64,000 nucleotides of DNA from Psococerastis gibbosa. Lineage: Eukaryota > Arthropoda > Insecta > Psocodea > Psocidae. This document shows, in pieces, positions 48,479 through 60,189 of this stretch (positions are counted from its first letter, which is position 1; each line of letters opens with the position of its first letter). Below the pieces are notes generated by a model. It did no database searches. It saw only the letters and a list, made by a program, of their open reading frames with translations, and was not told the DNA's origin. Position numbers and translations under genes: made by a program. The stretch covers positions 19,586,855 to 19,650,854 of the forward strand of contig OZ020491.1 of assembly GCA_963971405.1 (NCBI GenBank). The letters are read 5' to 3'.

Positions 48479-48758
48479 CCCGTATTACACTGTAAAACAC
48501 TTTATTAAACATATTTTATAAACTATTTGAAGCATGGGTCTTTTATAAAAGAAAGTCTCAACAGTCCAACTGAACTTCGCCATTTTGGAAGCTTCTTCAA
48601 ATTCTTTTATAAAATGTAATGCCAACCTATTACATTTTATAAAAGAAATTTAAAAAAAAAAAATGTTTTATAAAATATGGCCTATTACACTATCAAAGAT
48701 CTTTGTCAAATAACTTTTATAAAATATATTTTATAAAATGTTTTACAGTGTAATACGG
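48479..48758. mobile_element. MITE with GCCCGTATTACACTG ends
   Basis: GCCCGTATTACACTGTAAAAC and GTTTTACAGTGTAATACGGGC are perfect 21-bp inverted repeats. Interior TTTTATAAAA motifs recur. Flanking TAA/TTA suggests a PIF/Harbinger-like TWA target, but this is not certain. Confidence 0.75.
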
Positions 48759-48819
48759 GCCTTATACTATAAGAAAACAAAAACATCCTTGGCGGTAGCC
48801 AACGTCATCTATCGTATAC

Positions 48820-49140
48820 AGGGACGGATCCAGCCCATTTTGGAGGGGGGGGGTCAAAATAGTATAAATGTATCCGTCCATGCTCATAATATAGAACTCC
48901 ATAACCTAAGCCTAAAATTGATGGGTCATCTGATCAGACGAGAAGGACTCCTAAGCTCCATAATAGAAGGCACGATCGAAGGCACCAATGCAAGAGGGCG
49001 ACCAAGGAAGGCGTACGCAGAAGACCTCAAGTAAGATATGAGATGTGGAACCTTCTTGGAACTAAAGAGAACGGCCCAAGATAGGGAGGAGTGGAGAAGG
49101 AGGTGGAAAGATTTGCTGCAAACCAATCGTTAGATTGAAA
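48820..49140 (+). mobile_element. hAT MITE end fused to a LINE C-terminal fragment
   Basis: CAGGGACGGATCCAGCCCAT (48820) is the end shared with elements at about 57298 and 60020-60180. From about 48890 the frame reads NLSLKLMGHLIRREGLLSSI and GTNARGRPRKAYAEDLK, then after a stop TAQDREEWRRRWKDLLQT. This is a LINE ORF2 C-terminus with the GRGRPR motif. It is a dead composite. Confidence 0.65.
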
Positions 49141-50400
49141 CTCTACTTCTGTCACGGGTGTTAAAATGCAAGGGAAACCTACCACAGGGTCCAACAGGAT
49201 CATAACGTTCAGAATTTTAACGCCAATCTCAGTAATGGGTGGTGAGAAATGGCAGATGCTAGGGGAGCGTTATTAAATAGCCTACCAACCTAGTTTTTGT
49301 TTTGCAGCCATTGTTGTTGTTGTTGTTGTTGACAGTAGCATGTAATGCTAATGATTGCCAATAATCGATCTATCGATTCTAATTCGCGGAAATTGCGGTA
49401 AGGTGGAACTAGTACCTACAGTTTATATCAAGCTTTAGACTTTAGAGTATTATGTAGCATATTCCTGCTAGTAGGTCCTGGCACACCAACTTATGTTCAC
49501 TCAGATTAATTGAACCCTGGGTTCCATAGATGTTGTTGTTGTTGATAGCAGCATGTAATGCTAATGATTGTCAATAATCCATCGATTACACTGATCACAG
49601 TAAAGTTGATTTAGTGGTACCAAAAAAAAAACCGTGCAATTAACAAGATTCCGTATAATTTTAACCAAGGCACTCCTGAAGGCGTCCAACAAGATTCCTT
49701 AGGTTAGGTAAGTCGTTCGATTTATCAATCTATGCATTAGCCACTATAACATAATGTGTGTAGGCCTGCACCGTAAATATCGGGTACAGGCTGCATAGTG
49801 GGATATCTATCTAGACTATAGGCTAACCGTTTGCATAATCCAGACTGCAAACATGCAAATATAGGGCCTATGTGGACACTCAGATTCAAATCAAGTAATA
49901 AACACTGAAGTACGCAACTTCTCAATAGAATATGCAGTATATTAGTCGTTAAATGCAGTTCTTTCATGAAAGAACTAGAAAAGGCAATCAAAATCAGACA
50001 AAATGGCGATTTTAGGCTTAGAACTCAGGCATGCAAACAGCGAAACGAAAGGTATTAAAACAGTTTTATTTACCTTTGACAGTTAAATATCCATAAATTG
50101 AACCACTGTTTGATGAACACTTGGTTGCTGCCAATAGTGCCAATAGCCTAGTGCACTGTTTCAATGGGCATGAAATCACTTACACTCACTAAAGACAAAA
50201 ATACTGAGGTGAACTGACAACACAAAGGAAAAGCAAGTCGATTGCTTGGCACTCAGCTGACCGAGATACTTTCACGGCATCCCACCTCGCTTTGTTGATT
50301 GCTTATGTTTGGAGGAATGGCTGGGGCCGTAAACATTTCATGACAGGGACGGGATAAGGGATGGTTTCTTGTAATATAATATTGCTTTCGTTTTTACTTA
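49140..50400. other. Intergenic, duplicated GTTGTTGTT block
   Basis: A block (GTTGTTGTTGTTGA then CAGCATGTAATGCTAATGAT, CAATAATCGAT) occurs at about 49313-49375 and again at about 49532-49590. No gene or element is recognised. Confidence 0.5.
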
Positions 50401-50404
50401 TTTA

Positions 50405-51030
50405 TTAATTTCCAATTTATACGTACTATAAGGAAAGCTATCTGATGATCAAAATTTTCAATTCCGAGATTTCAACAGATTTACACGTTTTAAAGTCACA
50501 GGAACCCAAATAAGTAAGTAAGTATTTTTACGAAATGACTGTCTAGCTGTCTGTCTGTTCGATTTGCGGGCAAACTACTCGGAGGATTTGAATGATTTTT
50601 TTTATATTTTGGGCTATCTCAATTTTGGGGGGTTTTATCCTCTAGAAACTAAAAAAAACTTCTAAATAGTTTGCCTAAAAAAAGCTCCTACTTTTTTTTT
50701 TTTTTTTTTTTTGCTTAAGAGTATACAGCCATTTCCAAATCCATCTGGCAAAAGACGGGTGCAAGACTGCTATCGGGAGCTCACTGGACAATGAGGTTGC
50801 CCAGGGACCGTCTTAAACAGCTTGCCCAACTTGCTCCAACTATTCTATTTCTTATAAATTCTCATTTATATTGTAGTAGTTTTAACTGTTAAAAAAAAAA
50901 TGGGTCACTGGCCCCTTGATTGTTTGCTTCTGTAGGTTAAATAAATAACTCAATTTTCATGAAAAATGACCAAAAAATATTTTCTCTGTGGAAACTTTCT
51001 ATCGATGATTTCTACCTTCTGTAGGCCGAT
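50405..51030 (+). repeat. Interspersed repeat, family X
   Basis: CCAATTTATACGTACTATAA and GGAAAGCTATCTGATGATCA start the copy; CTGTCTAGCTGTCTGTCTGT follows. It contains an insertion around 50690-50880. Confidence 0.6.
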
Positions 51031-51900
51031 TATGGCGATTGGTATTAATAGTAATAATCGATAGAAGGGACAAGTATACGCGTAGACATGCTTACGCCAT
51101 GCAATTGTACAAAAATTACTATTACTATAGGTCTCAAATTCGTCCATGAAGCATTTAAAAACATACCTCTTAGAACATTTTTGCGTGCCCCACAGGGAAG
51201 AGAACCTCCAACTTTTGTCATTACATGCTTACAATTGACAATATGAACACTTAATTTGACAGTAAAGCGCCAGCAATATGTAAAACTGCAATTACTTGAA
51301 ATAGTAAAACGTGAAATACAGAAGAGGTACGCGACGCGGGCATTGTTTATAAAATGGATATTTAACCATCCCGTGGCTACAGACCGTTATCAATATGGCT
51401 GCTACGTGTAGCCTACATAAGATAAGTACGCAATTCGGCGGGGAAATAGCCTGCACAAGCTAACTACTAAACTACAGAGCTTTTCATTTTATTTTATTTT
51501 TCGAAGAAATTTCAGAAAATTCACGCCTTAATTCGATGCATTACATACCCTGCCATTATTACTGCGGTACCACCCCCCTTCGGACGCAGAGTCCATAAAC
51601 ATGGCTTGTTTAGTTGCGGACTAGCTACGACCCTGGACCGTTGGGGCTGGAAAACAGTGAGCCTATCCAGCCAGCTGGGGTGCGCAGAAACTAAGGCGCA
51701 GTAGCTGCACTTCGCACATGTCTTGTGTTTCCCAAACAAAGAACTAGCTGTTTAGCACAAAGTCCACATTGAGTAAAAGAGCTTTGTACTGCGTAGATAC
51801 GGCCTGTGACACGTCTGGGCCTACAGCTGTCATTGTTCCGGTGCAACATCCTGCTTTGCATGCATCACCTATGTAGCCCTAGGCTATGGCCTCAGGAGGA
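51030..51900. other. Intergenic, nothing recognised
   Basis: A small family X scrap (AATTCACGCCTTAATTCGAT, CCCTGCCATTATTACTGC) lies at about 51510-51580. No gene is supported. Confidence 0.4.
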
Positions 51901-51904
51901 CTCC

Positions 51905-52074
51905 AATAATAATTTTATAAATTAATAAATAATGGTCTTTTGTTCTTTTACGAAGCAAATGTAGCTGGGTTGGTGGGTCCTCAACTAGGACCGCCTGCTT
52001 TACATGCCCTCCGAAGTATGTATTGTGGGAGTGGGACTCGAACCAACAACCTTTCTGTTCAATGTCCATACCAC
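51905..52074 (-). mobile_element. tRNA-derived SINE, split by the hAT element
   Basis: Reverse-strand copy with GGACTCGAACCAACAACCTT as the box B complement (about 52034-52053). Its box A end is interrupted after CATACCAC; it would continue at 57237. Confidence 0.75.
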
Positions 52075-52439
52075 TAGTGATGGCAAATCTGAAACACCCA
52101 GCTGCATTGATACACTATGACACACACACCTCGATGTTTCAACACAGCTACATGAAACAGTGTCATTTGTTGATACAATGATGCAGGGTGCTAGTACTGC
52201 GCATTGAAACCCCTACCACGCGCTCTTTGTTCTTGGGAGATGGGTAAGGGTCTCAACTCTCAGGGAGACTGATGCGCACATTAGACATAACAATAGTTTC
52301 ACTTTCAATATATTTTTTGTTTGTCTGTTATTTTTCAATTTTTGTTGTCTTCTATTTCTATTAGTTAAACATTGCAGTTGAGGCTAGATCTATTGCTTAT
52401 CATTCAATATATAACTTCATACTGTAGGGATGTGTGTAA

Positions 52440-53055
52440 ACATAACTTTTGGAAGATCCCATAGTTTTACTTTCAAATTCGAAATGACATGAATGAAAAA
52501 ATGCACTTGCTGCATATTTTTGAAAATATTAGTGGAAAATAGTGGGGTTTTACGTTTAACTGCAGTAAAGTATAGATTTCACTATGGAATGCTTACCTAC
52601 CTATTCATATTGCCCAGGGGACTCCCGGGGCGAAAAGTTTAGATCAAAAATAGGAGGGTTTACGATTTTAATAGCAGAAACGTTTATAATTTACAGGGGA
52701 AGGCATACGTGATTTATTGAATTCTCAAATTTTTAATAATTTGCTACATCCTTAATAACTACATACCTACTTAATAATAGCCTACCTCACAATACACAGT
52801 ATGCATATTATATTGCGTTTTATACACTTTCAGTACACGCGAACTGTATTTCTAAAAACTAAATAGGCCTACATCCAGGCCCGGCCCGAGGTATTTTCTT
52901 GAGTGGTGCGAGTTTACATTTTAGCGCCCCCCCCCCCCCTCCCAGAGACCGTAAATTATTCATGAACGCTTGAGTATGGGAGACATTAAAAAATTGTGCA
53001 TGCTTCTTATAAAGGGATTGTATTAGGCAACTGTAACTAATAACTAAATGTAAAA
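52440..53055. other. hAT element left flank, non-coding
   Basis: Downstream region of the transposase; includes a poly-C run (52926-52940) and no gene. Confidence 0.5.
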
Positions 53056-55494
53056 TTATTGAAATTTCTCCTTCCTAGCTTTGATGCTAGCAAATTTTTT
53101 AATCAAATGATCATAGGAGAGATTGTTGGCGATCTCATTTTCTATGGATAATATGGCTAAGTCCGACAATTTCTCATCAGCTAAAACAGACCTTAGGTAG
53201 GTCTTTATCAATTTTAGCTTGCTGAAGCTCCTTTCTCCCTTAGCAACAGTGACCGGTATAGTAATGAAAATGCGGAGAGCTGTCCAAACGTTTGGAAACA
53301 TATCTTTCCAACAATGCTTTGCCAAAAACTCAAGAACCCCCTTTGGATGCCCATCGTCGCCGCCTAAGAACGCACTAAGGCTCCTTATTTCTTGGGCTAG
53401 CTCGGTACCCGAAATATCACTGAGAGCGCCATGGGTTAAGACAGATTCTAAATCTGAGCAGGCCGCATTCAAACCATTATGGTCGATCTTTTTCAAATCG
53501 TACATAAATTGCCATGTACTATTAATGTCACTTAATTGGGAAAAGCGCAACTGCAATGAATTAATGGCTGTGTCAATCATTGGATAGAAGACAGAGGTGC
53601 GAAACGCTGTTTCTGGGTCAGTAGGAGATTCGTCTTGATTTTCATAAGAAAACATCTTCTTTTTCCTTCGCAGACGGACAGTTTCAAACTCCTGAGTGAT
53701 TTGTGCTTCTTCAGCGATTTCTTTGGCAGTGATGAGTGCAGAAGTGAAACCTGTACTTCTGTATTCTTTTAAAAATTTCAAGCATTTATTCATAATTTTT
53801 GTAGCTTCGGACAAATCCATGGTTTCAGATTGCATTGTTTTGCTTACTAGATTAACCTGGAATAAAACATCGTACCATATGACTAACGCCATTAAGAACT
53901 CGAACTTTTCCAAATTTACAAGAAGCGATTCAGCCTCTGAGCTTGCAACAGGGTCCGTTGATTGTTCATATTCATCCTCCAGAGCCCTTTTAACTTCAGC
54001 ATACTGATACCGCACTGCTTTCAAGCTGTTGATCCTGCTTTCCCAGCGTGTGTCACAAACCTTTTTCAGGCTTAAATTTTGCAGATGCTCTGAGACCACC
54101 TTCCACCGCTTTGTTGAATTTGAGAAATACACAAACAGCCGTTGCAGCACACCAAAAAGAGACACTGATTTGATAGAAGTTTTTGCTGCATCGGCAACCA
54201 CAAGGTTGAGACTATGACAGCCGCAAGGGTTAAAAAAGGCTCGTGGATAGGTTTTAGCAATGCGACTCTGAACTCCTTTAATGTGTCCAACCATATTAGC
54301 ACCATTATCATATCCTTGGCCCCTGCAGTCATTCATGTCAATACCATATTTATCAATTATTTCGTCCAAAAATAAGCCCGTCAGGCCGGCTCCAGTTGAG
54401 TCAGCCACTGGCTTATATGTCAAAAAACACTCACGCACACGCGCTTCATCGACGTCGAAAAATCTGAAGGTGACACTCATTTGCTCAGTGTGGCTGATGT
54501 CAGGAGTACAGTCTAAAATTATAGAAAAATACTTGGCACTTCTTATTTTAGATAATATTTGGCCTCTTACTTCGTCAGCTAATAATTTAATTACTTCGTT
54601 TTGAATATTTTTGCTAAAATAAAAATGCTTGGATTCCTTCTGCATCACTCTTCGCAAGTGCTCCATCATGACGGGGTCGAATTGGCCAAGTAATTGTACA
54701 AGGCCTAAGAAATTCCCATTTCTTGGAGTGTATAAAGTGTCCTTGCTACCACGAAAAGGCAAATTGTGTTCAGCCAAAAACAGCGTGATGGCGATCATTC
54801 GTTCCATAACAGAAGACCACCTTGCTTTTTCATCCTCCAATTGCTTCTGAAGCCCTTTATCTATGCCACAACATTTTTTTAACCTTTTAGCCGTTTCAAG
54901 CCACGTTAATAAGGCTTGCTGGTGGTCGTCAGAAAACTCATGGCTCGTTAGTAAACGAGACAAATGATGCCAGTTGTCAGAGCCAACATTGGAAAGATGG
55001 CAACGACTTGTGCGCTTGAAGATGTGACAACAAAAGCAGTATACTTTCTTTGTTGAATTGGAATAAACAAGCCACTGCCGCTCATATACTTCTCCGTTGG
55101 GCATGCTTTTTTTGAAATGGCTGTTGGAAAAATGCCGGCCTTTCTCATTTTTTGGGTATTTATCATCATCGAGTTTCCCGTTTTGCGGCCCCTCTTCAAC
55201 GATCATGTCAATAACTTGTGAAGACAAGTAAGAGGGCCACTTGGCTATGTCCATAGAAAAACTTCTTTCTTCTTCACTGCAAGGCAAGTTCTCAAAAATG
55301 GCCTCGTCCAGCGCAACCGCCTGGGCCTCACTCTCAACCGTACTTTCCTTGCTTGTACTAGGGGGCTGGGTTGGGTCTGGATGTGGACCTGGCCGTTTTA
55401 GAAATTTGGCCATTTGCGCCGCTTGCTTTTCATTCTCAGCTTCCCTAGCTCTTCTTTTCCTCTCATTTCCGGCGCCTGACAATTTTTTCCACAT
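53056..55494 (-). CDS. hAT transposase with TTF-type zinc finger, 812 aa
   Basis: This transposase moves the surrounding element. The basic N-terminus is followed by a TTF-type zinc finger at about residues 125-195 (ERQWLVYSNSTKK, VYCFCCHIFKRTSRC, DNWHHLSRLLTSHEFSDDH). A DUF4371-like/RNase H-like core follows (AKYFSIILDCTPDISHTEQM, GQGYDNGANMVGHIKG, CGCHSLNLVVADAAK). The C-terminal dimerisation region has VAKGERSFSKLKLIKTYLRS and LSDLAILSIENEIA. The frame has no stop. On the minus strand TTTTATTTTAG lies 16 bases before the ATG and could be the acceptor of a 5' non-coding exon. Related proteins are annotated as zinc finger MYM-type 1-like in many animals. It is probably a recent copy. Confidence 0.92.
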   Translation of the reverse strand: MWKKLSGAGNERKRRAREAENEKQAAQMAKFLKRPGPHPDPTQPPSTSKESTVESEAQAVALDEAIFENLPCSEEERSFSMDIAKWPSYLSSQVIDMIVEEGPQNGKLDDDKYPKNEKGRHFSNSHFKKSMPNGEVYERQWLVYSNSTKKVYCFCCHIFKRTSRCHLSNVGSDNWHHLSRLLTSHEFSDDHQQALLTWLETAKRLKKCCGIDKGLQKQLEDEKARWSSVMERMIAITLFLAEHNLPFRGSKDTLYTPRNGNFLGLVQLLGQFDPVMMEHLRRVMQKESKHFYFSKNIQNEVIKLLADEVRGQILSKIRSAKYFSIILDCTPDISHTEQMSVTFRFFDVDEARVRECFLTYKPVADSTGAGLTGLFLDEIIDKYGIDMNDCRGQGYDNGANMVGHIKGVQSRIAKTYPRAFFNPCGCHSLNLVVADAAKTSIKSVSLFGVLQRLFVYFSNSTKRWKVVSEHLQNLSLKKVCDTRWESRINSLKAVRYQYAEVKRALEDEYEQSTDPVASSEAESLLVNLEKFEFLMALVIWYDVLFQVNLVSKTMQSETMDLSEATKIMNKCLKFLKEYRSTGFTSALITAKEIAEEAQITQEFETVRLRRKKKMFSYENQDESPTDPETAFRTSVFYPMIDTAINSLQLRFSQLSDINSTWQFMYDLKKIDHNGLNAACSDLESVLTHGALSDISGTELAQEIRSLSAFLGGDDGHPKGVLEFLAKHCWKDMFPNVWTALRIFITIPVTVAKGERSFSKLKLIKTYLRSVLADEKLSDLAILSIENEIANNLSYDHLIKKFASIKARKEKFQ

Positions 55495-56002
55495 TGCCTT
55501 TGCAAAGTTGCTAAAATAAAAGACACATAAATTACCTTAAGTCTAAATAAAGTCCAAAATAAATAAATATACAATAAGTTGGACATACAGTAGACATAAA
55601 TTCTCTTATTTGATATTAATAACAAACACAAACCATTCGCAGAATTGCAAGCCGAGCCACTTCTTAATCTGCTTTGTAACTCTCTTATTTATTATAACAA
55701 CAACTTAATACAAATACCGCTATAAAGCATCTGCGTCTGCTTACCTTAAAATTTTTTTGTTGCCAATTGCAATTATTTATAAAAATCTCACAAGAGATAC
55801 GAGTGAAGCTGAAATTAGTAACCAATAACAATGCTATGATCTGCCATTTTAGTTAGGGTGGCCAACATAACCACTCGGAGTTGTCGTGGAAGGAGTTAAC
55901 GTTCCACCACGTTAAACCGGTTGGCGCCAGATTTAAAACAAGTCTTCTATAAAAATTATTTTATTTTTATTTTTTTTAAATTATCCCGCTTGAAAACACA
56001 AA

Positions 56003-56046
56003 GCCGAGTCCAAGGGGGCGTCTCGCGGCGCCCCCTTGGACTCGGC
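56003..56046. other. Perfect 18-bp GC-rich hairpin in the hAT element
   Basis: GCCGAGTCCAAGGGGGCG (56003-56020) pairs perfectly with CGCCCCCTTGGACTCGGC (56029-56046) around an 8-base loop. It lies upstream of the transposase gene in an otherwise AT-rich stretch. Confidence 0.85.
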
Positions 56047-56589
56047 GCCTGGTGCGGCCGCTCCACTTGCCCATAGGACGGGCCGGGCCTGCCTACATCT
56101 CTCCTTTGGAAATTGGGTACCGTACTCCAAGATCTGCTGTAAAATTGTTTACAGCTAATAGATCTACTAAGCCTACTAACTTCAAAGGATGCGTTTCATT
56201 TACGCATGTTGCAATACAGAGCTATGTCTTTATGTATGCAGCATAGGTTCAGTATGCTGCAAATGAGCCATTATGAGTTGCCAATTGGAACTACAGTGTA
56301 TAGCTACTTTAATACAGTTGTACAAGATGTACTGTAGCTAACAATATACCAATTAAAATGAAACGTACAGAGGCTAGAATCCTACACACAGTAATTTTTC
56401 CCGCTAAGCTAATTGTCGTACACCCCACGAATTTATGTAGTTCTCTACACCTCTAACGACTATTTTGATAAAATCCTAGTTGATGTTACTTTCTTCATTC
56501 GATTGTTATCGTACTGCTGTTCATAGTACAGTCAAAGTTGTGTCGAATTGGCCTAATATTACACGCTTGCATATTTTTAAAGTTGCAGT

Positions 56590-57020
56590 GATACTATCTC
56601 AACACTGTTTCAGAGATTTACAATTTTAAATTCAAAATTGATTTACTCGAACCACTAAATGTAAAGGCCCCAATACGTCTTTTAACGTTATTATATGCAA
56701 TCACAGCTTTAAACTAAATTGAGTTAGTCAAACAATACTTTTAAAGCCTGACATGAATCTTTTAAAATAAAACATAATAGTATCGTATACTTCGGGTCCT
56801 GTCGGCTATCTTCGAGTGTGTCAACTCATTGTCTCAACACTGTTTCAGAGATTTTAAATTCAAAGTTGATTTACTCAAACCACTAAATGTAAAGGCCCCA
56901 ATACGTCTTTTAACGTTATTATATGCAATCACAGCTTTAAACTAAATTGAGTTAGTCAAACAATACTTTTAAAGCCTGACATAAATCTTTTAAAAATGAA
57001 ACATAATAGAATCTTCGAGT
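56590..57020 (-). repeat. Tandem duplication of about 240 bp at the hAT right end
   Basis: CTCAACACTGTTTCAGAGAT to TAAAGCCTGACATGAATCTT (56595-56760) is repeated at about 56830-56995 with small deletions. Subterminal repeats of this kind often bind hAT transposase. Confidence 0.8.
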
Positions 57021-57297
57021 GTATCGTGTGTCACTATCTCAAAACTCACCTAAAGATTCAAGTAAGGCAGTGCGTCACTGCGTCAGTCAGTGGCTCAGTG
57101 CAGCGCTGGGCCAGGACCGAGTACCGACTTGGCACTGTTTCAGTTTCATGAGATCTGAAAAGGTGTTTCAACACACTCTGACACAGTTAGATGTTTGACA
57201 CACTGTATTGAAACGTTTCAAACTCGCCCATCACTACATACCACTAATCTAAATAACAGTGGGAGAAACACTGCTGCGGGGATGTATGTAGCTGACC

Positions 57298-57470
57298 CAA
57301 GGACGGATCCAGCCCATTTGGGGGGGGGGGGGGGTAGTTGGAAAATAGGAAAAAACTAGTGTAGGGTCGATTAAATCAGAGCGTAATAAATTGACTTACA
57401 ATAGATTTACTAAATTTTGGGGGGCAGCTGCCACCCCCCCCCCCCTGTATCCGTCTATGAGCTCACCACT
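57298..57470. mobile_element. hAT-type MITE, GGACGGATCCAGCCC family
   Basis: GGACGGATCCAGCCCATTTG with a G run at the left and CCCCCTGTATCCGTCTATGA at the right. Non-coding. The same family is at 48820 and, in reverse, at 60020-60180. Confidence 0.6.
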
Positions 57471-57719
57471 ACTTCCCAAATCCGAGAGAGAGAATCCTCT
57501 CCCCGTCCTCGGGCCTTAACACAACAGATGGGCTGCCGTGCTACGGGTTATTGATGCTTTGGGATATGGTAATGAAAAAATCGTTGTAGACACAAAATTT
57601 TGCCCTCGATTGTAGCCTATGTGTCAGGTGTTTCATTACATACGGGACAAATTAAAATTGTATCACAAGGGTTTCATTAATTTTTAGATTCGGCGCCAAA
57701 TTTAGTCCAAATTTAATTT

Positions 57720-58200
57720 AATTGTTAAAAAATTTACTTAGAACAGTTGTACGTAATAAATTAAAACACACACAACCGGTTTCGGCTCACACAAACACGC
57801 CATCGCCAAGTGCTCATTTGAGCCCCCATGAACCCCCCCCCCCCCCCATTGGCGTAAATAAGGGGTCTGTAAAAACTCAACTATACTGCTTGCAAAATGC
57901 GAAAAACCTCCCTAATTTGGGCCTATTTAACATGTTTTTTTCTCCGGGGGAGACCCCCGGCCCCCTCAGTGGTAGGTTTATTCGTCTGTAAAATCTCAAC
58001 GGTGCTGCTTGCAAAATTTGTAAAACCTCCCTAATTTGGGCCTATTGATCAATTTTTGGACCCCCTTTTCTCCAGCGTAGAATATTCGTAAAACCTCACT
58101 AATTTGGGCCCATTTATCGATTTCTTTTCTCCGGGGGATCAAAGTCTTGAGGTTCTAAAGCCCCCCCCCCCCTAGAAATTTTGGGAATTTTCGCCAATGA
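57720..58200. repeat. Tandem repeat of about 115-130 bp, 3 degenerate copies
   Basis: AAAACCTCCCTAATTTGGGCC(T/C)AT recurs at about 57901, 58021 and 58090 with TTCTCCGGGGG segments between. Poly-C runs are nearby. No gene is seen. Confidence 0.6.
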
Positions 58201-58520
58201 CCTCCCCCTTATACAGGCAAACCGATCTCGAGCGTAGATGTCCAAGAACTCAAAGAATTGCATAGGACGTGATAAAATGGAAAGAAACAAAGACGGAAAA
58301 ATTAATTTGCTGTTGCAAGCCGATCTATACTGAAGATTTCAACAAGAGAAGAAAGAGCCCAAAGTCCCCAAGGTTTGCGTGTGATAAAAAAAAAACTTGT
58401 GGAACAAATACATATACTGTCAGCTAAATAAAAAATTATCGGGCTTGATGTCCAATGATTACTTGTTGGTTCAGGGCTTGAGTTGCATAATCATGATTTT
58501 ACAGGCGTAAGGCATAAACA
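58200..58520. other. Intergenic, nothing recognised
   Basis: Short scattered sequence with no gene or shared repeat. Confidence 0.4.
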
Positions 58521-58528
58521 TTACATTA

Positions 58529-58908
58529 GGTGCCCATTCCATTGACCGGCTAGGGCTATTTCCAAAAACGGTGACGTGGTAGCAGACATTCAAGACTTAG
58601 GTGACGTTTCCATCGACCTCGCATTGCAGAATTGACGGAAATGTTTATTTTCCTCTACGCCATAGTTAAAGTTGATCAATGATCATACAGTAAAATCACA
58701 AACAAACTAAAATTAAAAAATGGCGTCATGGGATATGTTAAGTACAAACATTTTAATAGATTTCTATAAAAAGAAAAATTCTAATTTCCGTCAATGTCAT
58801 TTGCATTTTGCAATGCGAGGTCGGTGGAAAAGCTACCTAAGTCTTTAATGTCTGCTACCACGTCACCGTTGTTGGAAATAGCCCTAGCCGGTCAATGGAA
58901 TGGGCGCC
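58529..58908. mobile_element. PIF/Harbinger-like foldback MITE
   Basis: TTA duplication (58526-58528 and 58909-58911) flanks GGTGCCCATTCCATTGACCG and its complement CGGTCAATGGAATGGGCGCC. Inner arms share ACGGTGACGTGGTAGCAGAC. It is 380 bp and nearly the same as 63229-63612. Confidence 0.85.
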
Positions 58909-58911
58909 TTA

Positions 58912-59250
58912 CATTACATTACTCTTATTAGAGGCACTAAGAATAAATTTATATTTTGCAGTGCCATTTGTAGTTCAAATTACTATTCATTATCCTGCGG
59001 TAAAGTCAGAAAACTTAGGTAAAATATAAATGATAAATAATGGTGTGCAAAGCTACCAACAAGACAAATAGAATTGTGACATTTAATTAATTTTCGTGAA
59101 TTTTTCATATAGTTTGCTATTTTTTTTGTTAATGTACGCCCACTTAACCATCGGTGTGCGGAGTACCTACTAACATGCATAAAATACAATACTGTACAAC
59201 GGAATAGGTACTTAAAAACTATTAAAAATATACAATTCAATTAAAAAACA
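58912..59250. other. Intergenic, nothing recognised
   Basis: AT-rich with no supported gene or repeat. Confidence 0.4.
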
Positions 59251-59420
59251 AATGATAGTGCTAGGGTCACTCGAAAGGACGCTGTTTCGAGTCCTACACT
59301 GTTTCGAAGTTCATGTAAAGCAGGCAGCCTCAGGCCGAGTTTAGTAGAGGGCTTTATAGCCCAGTAATTCGCTTGGTTGGCTTGTCAATAGAATAAAAAT
59401 CCATTGTTTATTTATTTGTT
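59250..59420 (+). mobile_element. tRNA-derived SINE
   Basis: Diverged box B TTTCGAGTCCTAC, a GGGCTTTATAGCCCAGTAAT body and an AATAAAAATCC...TTTATTTATTTG tail. Same family as 4873-5104. Confidence 0.6.
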
Positions 59421-59569
59421 AAACCATTTTGTATTATAAATTTGATAATCTATACTTATATTCTAAACCCAATCTTAGATGCTGATAAAATACAGTGTGT
59501 AAGCATTACTACAAAATATAAATCGTAGTATTATATGGTATATATAACACTGACATCAAATTAACTTTG

Positions 59570-59640
59570 GTTGAAGAGGTAACCGGTCTCGTCATAGGCG
59601 TAGATCGTGGGTTTGAATCCTGCCAAGCCCAGTTTTTTCC
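59570..59640 (+). other. tRNA-like head, possible second SINE type
   Basis: GTTGAAGAGGTAACCGGTCT resembles box A, and GGGTTTGAATCCTGCC, 29 bases on, resembles box B. The sequence does not fold into a full tRNA by eye, so a SINE head is more likely than a tRNA gene. Confidence 0.35.
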
Positions 59641-60019
59641 ATATTTTCTAATTTCGGTTGTTACTACAAGTAATAATTGAATAATTTGTTGGAATCACCA
59701 TTCATGCACATAATGTTGCATAACCATGTTTTTGAAGAAATATGGTGATATCTACCACAGCCCACAGGCAATAAAATATTAGTTTTGCTCCGTCCGAATA
59801 ATTTTCGGTATAAAGCCGTCCATTAACTGTCCGACAAGGGGTCTTACAAGTTTATCACCTCTGCGGGCACACTGCTGAGCGTGTTAGGCACCCGCGTATA
59901 GGACTCCTAGCTGATGTAATGAACTGCTTAAGAAAATTGAAAAAAAAAAATTGTCCTTTTCTTCTTGTAGCCTGTAGGGCCTACTAAGAGGTATCGAGCA
60001 AAGGATAAGGCTGCCACAG

Positions 60020-60185
60020 GCAACATAAATGTATATTGGTAACTGCCCCCAAAAATTTGGTAAATCTATATTGTAAATTAATTTATTACGCTCTGATTTA
60101 ATCGATCATAAATATGTTTTTCCTATTTTGACCCGCAACACCCCCCCCCCCCCCAAAAAATGGGCTGGATCCGTCCCTGGTTAAG
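60020..60185. mobile_element. hAT-type MITE, reverse copy
   Basis: AACTGCCCCCAAAAATTTGG to AATGGGCTGGATCCGTCCCT is the inverted counterpart of 57298-57470. Confidence 0.6.
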
Positions 60186-60189
60186 CCAG

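Larger units (their letters stand above)
52075..57236 (-). mobile_element. Complete autonomous-type hAT element, 5.16 kb
   Basis: TAGTGATGGCAAATCTGAAAC at the left and the complement of GTTTCAAACTCGCCCATCACTA at the right are imperfect inverted ends of the hAT type. The target duplication CATACCAC is perfect (52067-52074 and 57237-57244). It carries one transposase gene (53056-55494). The right subterminal region has a duplicated block of about 240 bp. The target is a SINE. Confidence 0.9.
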
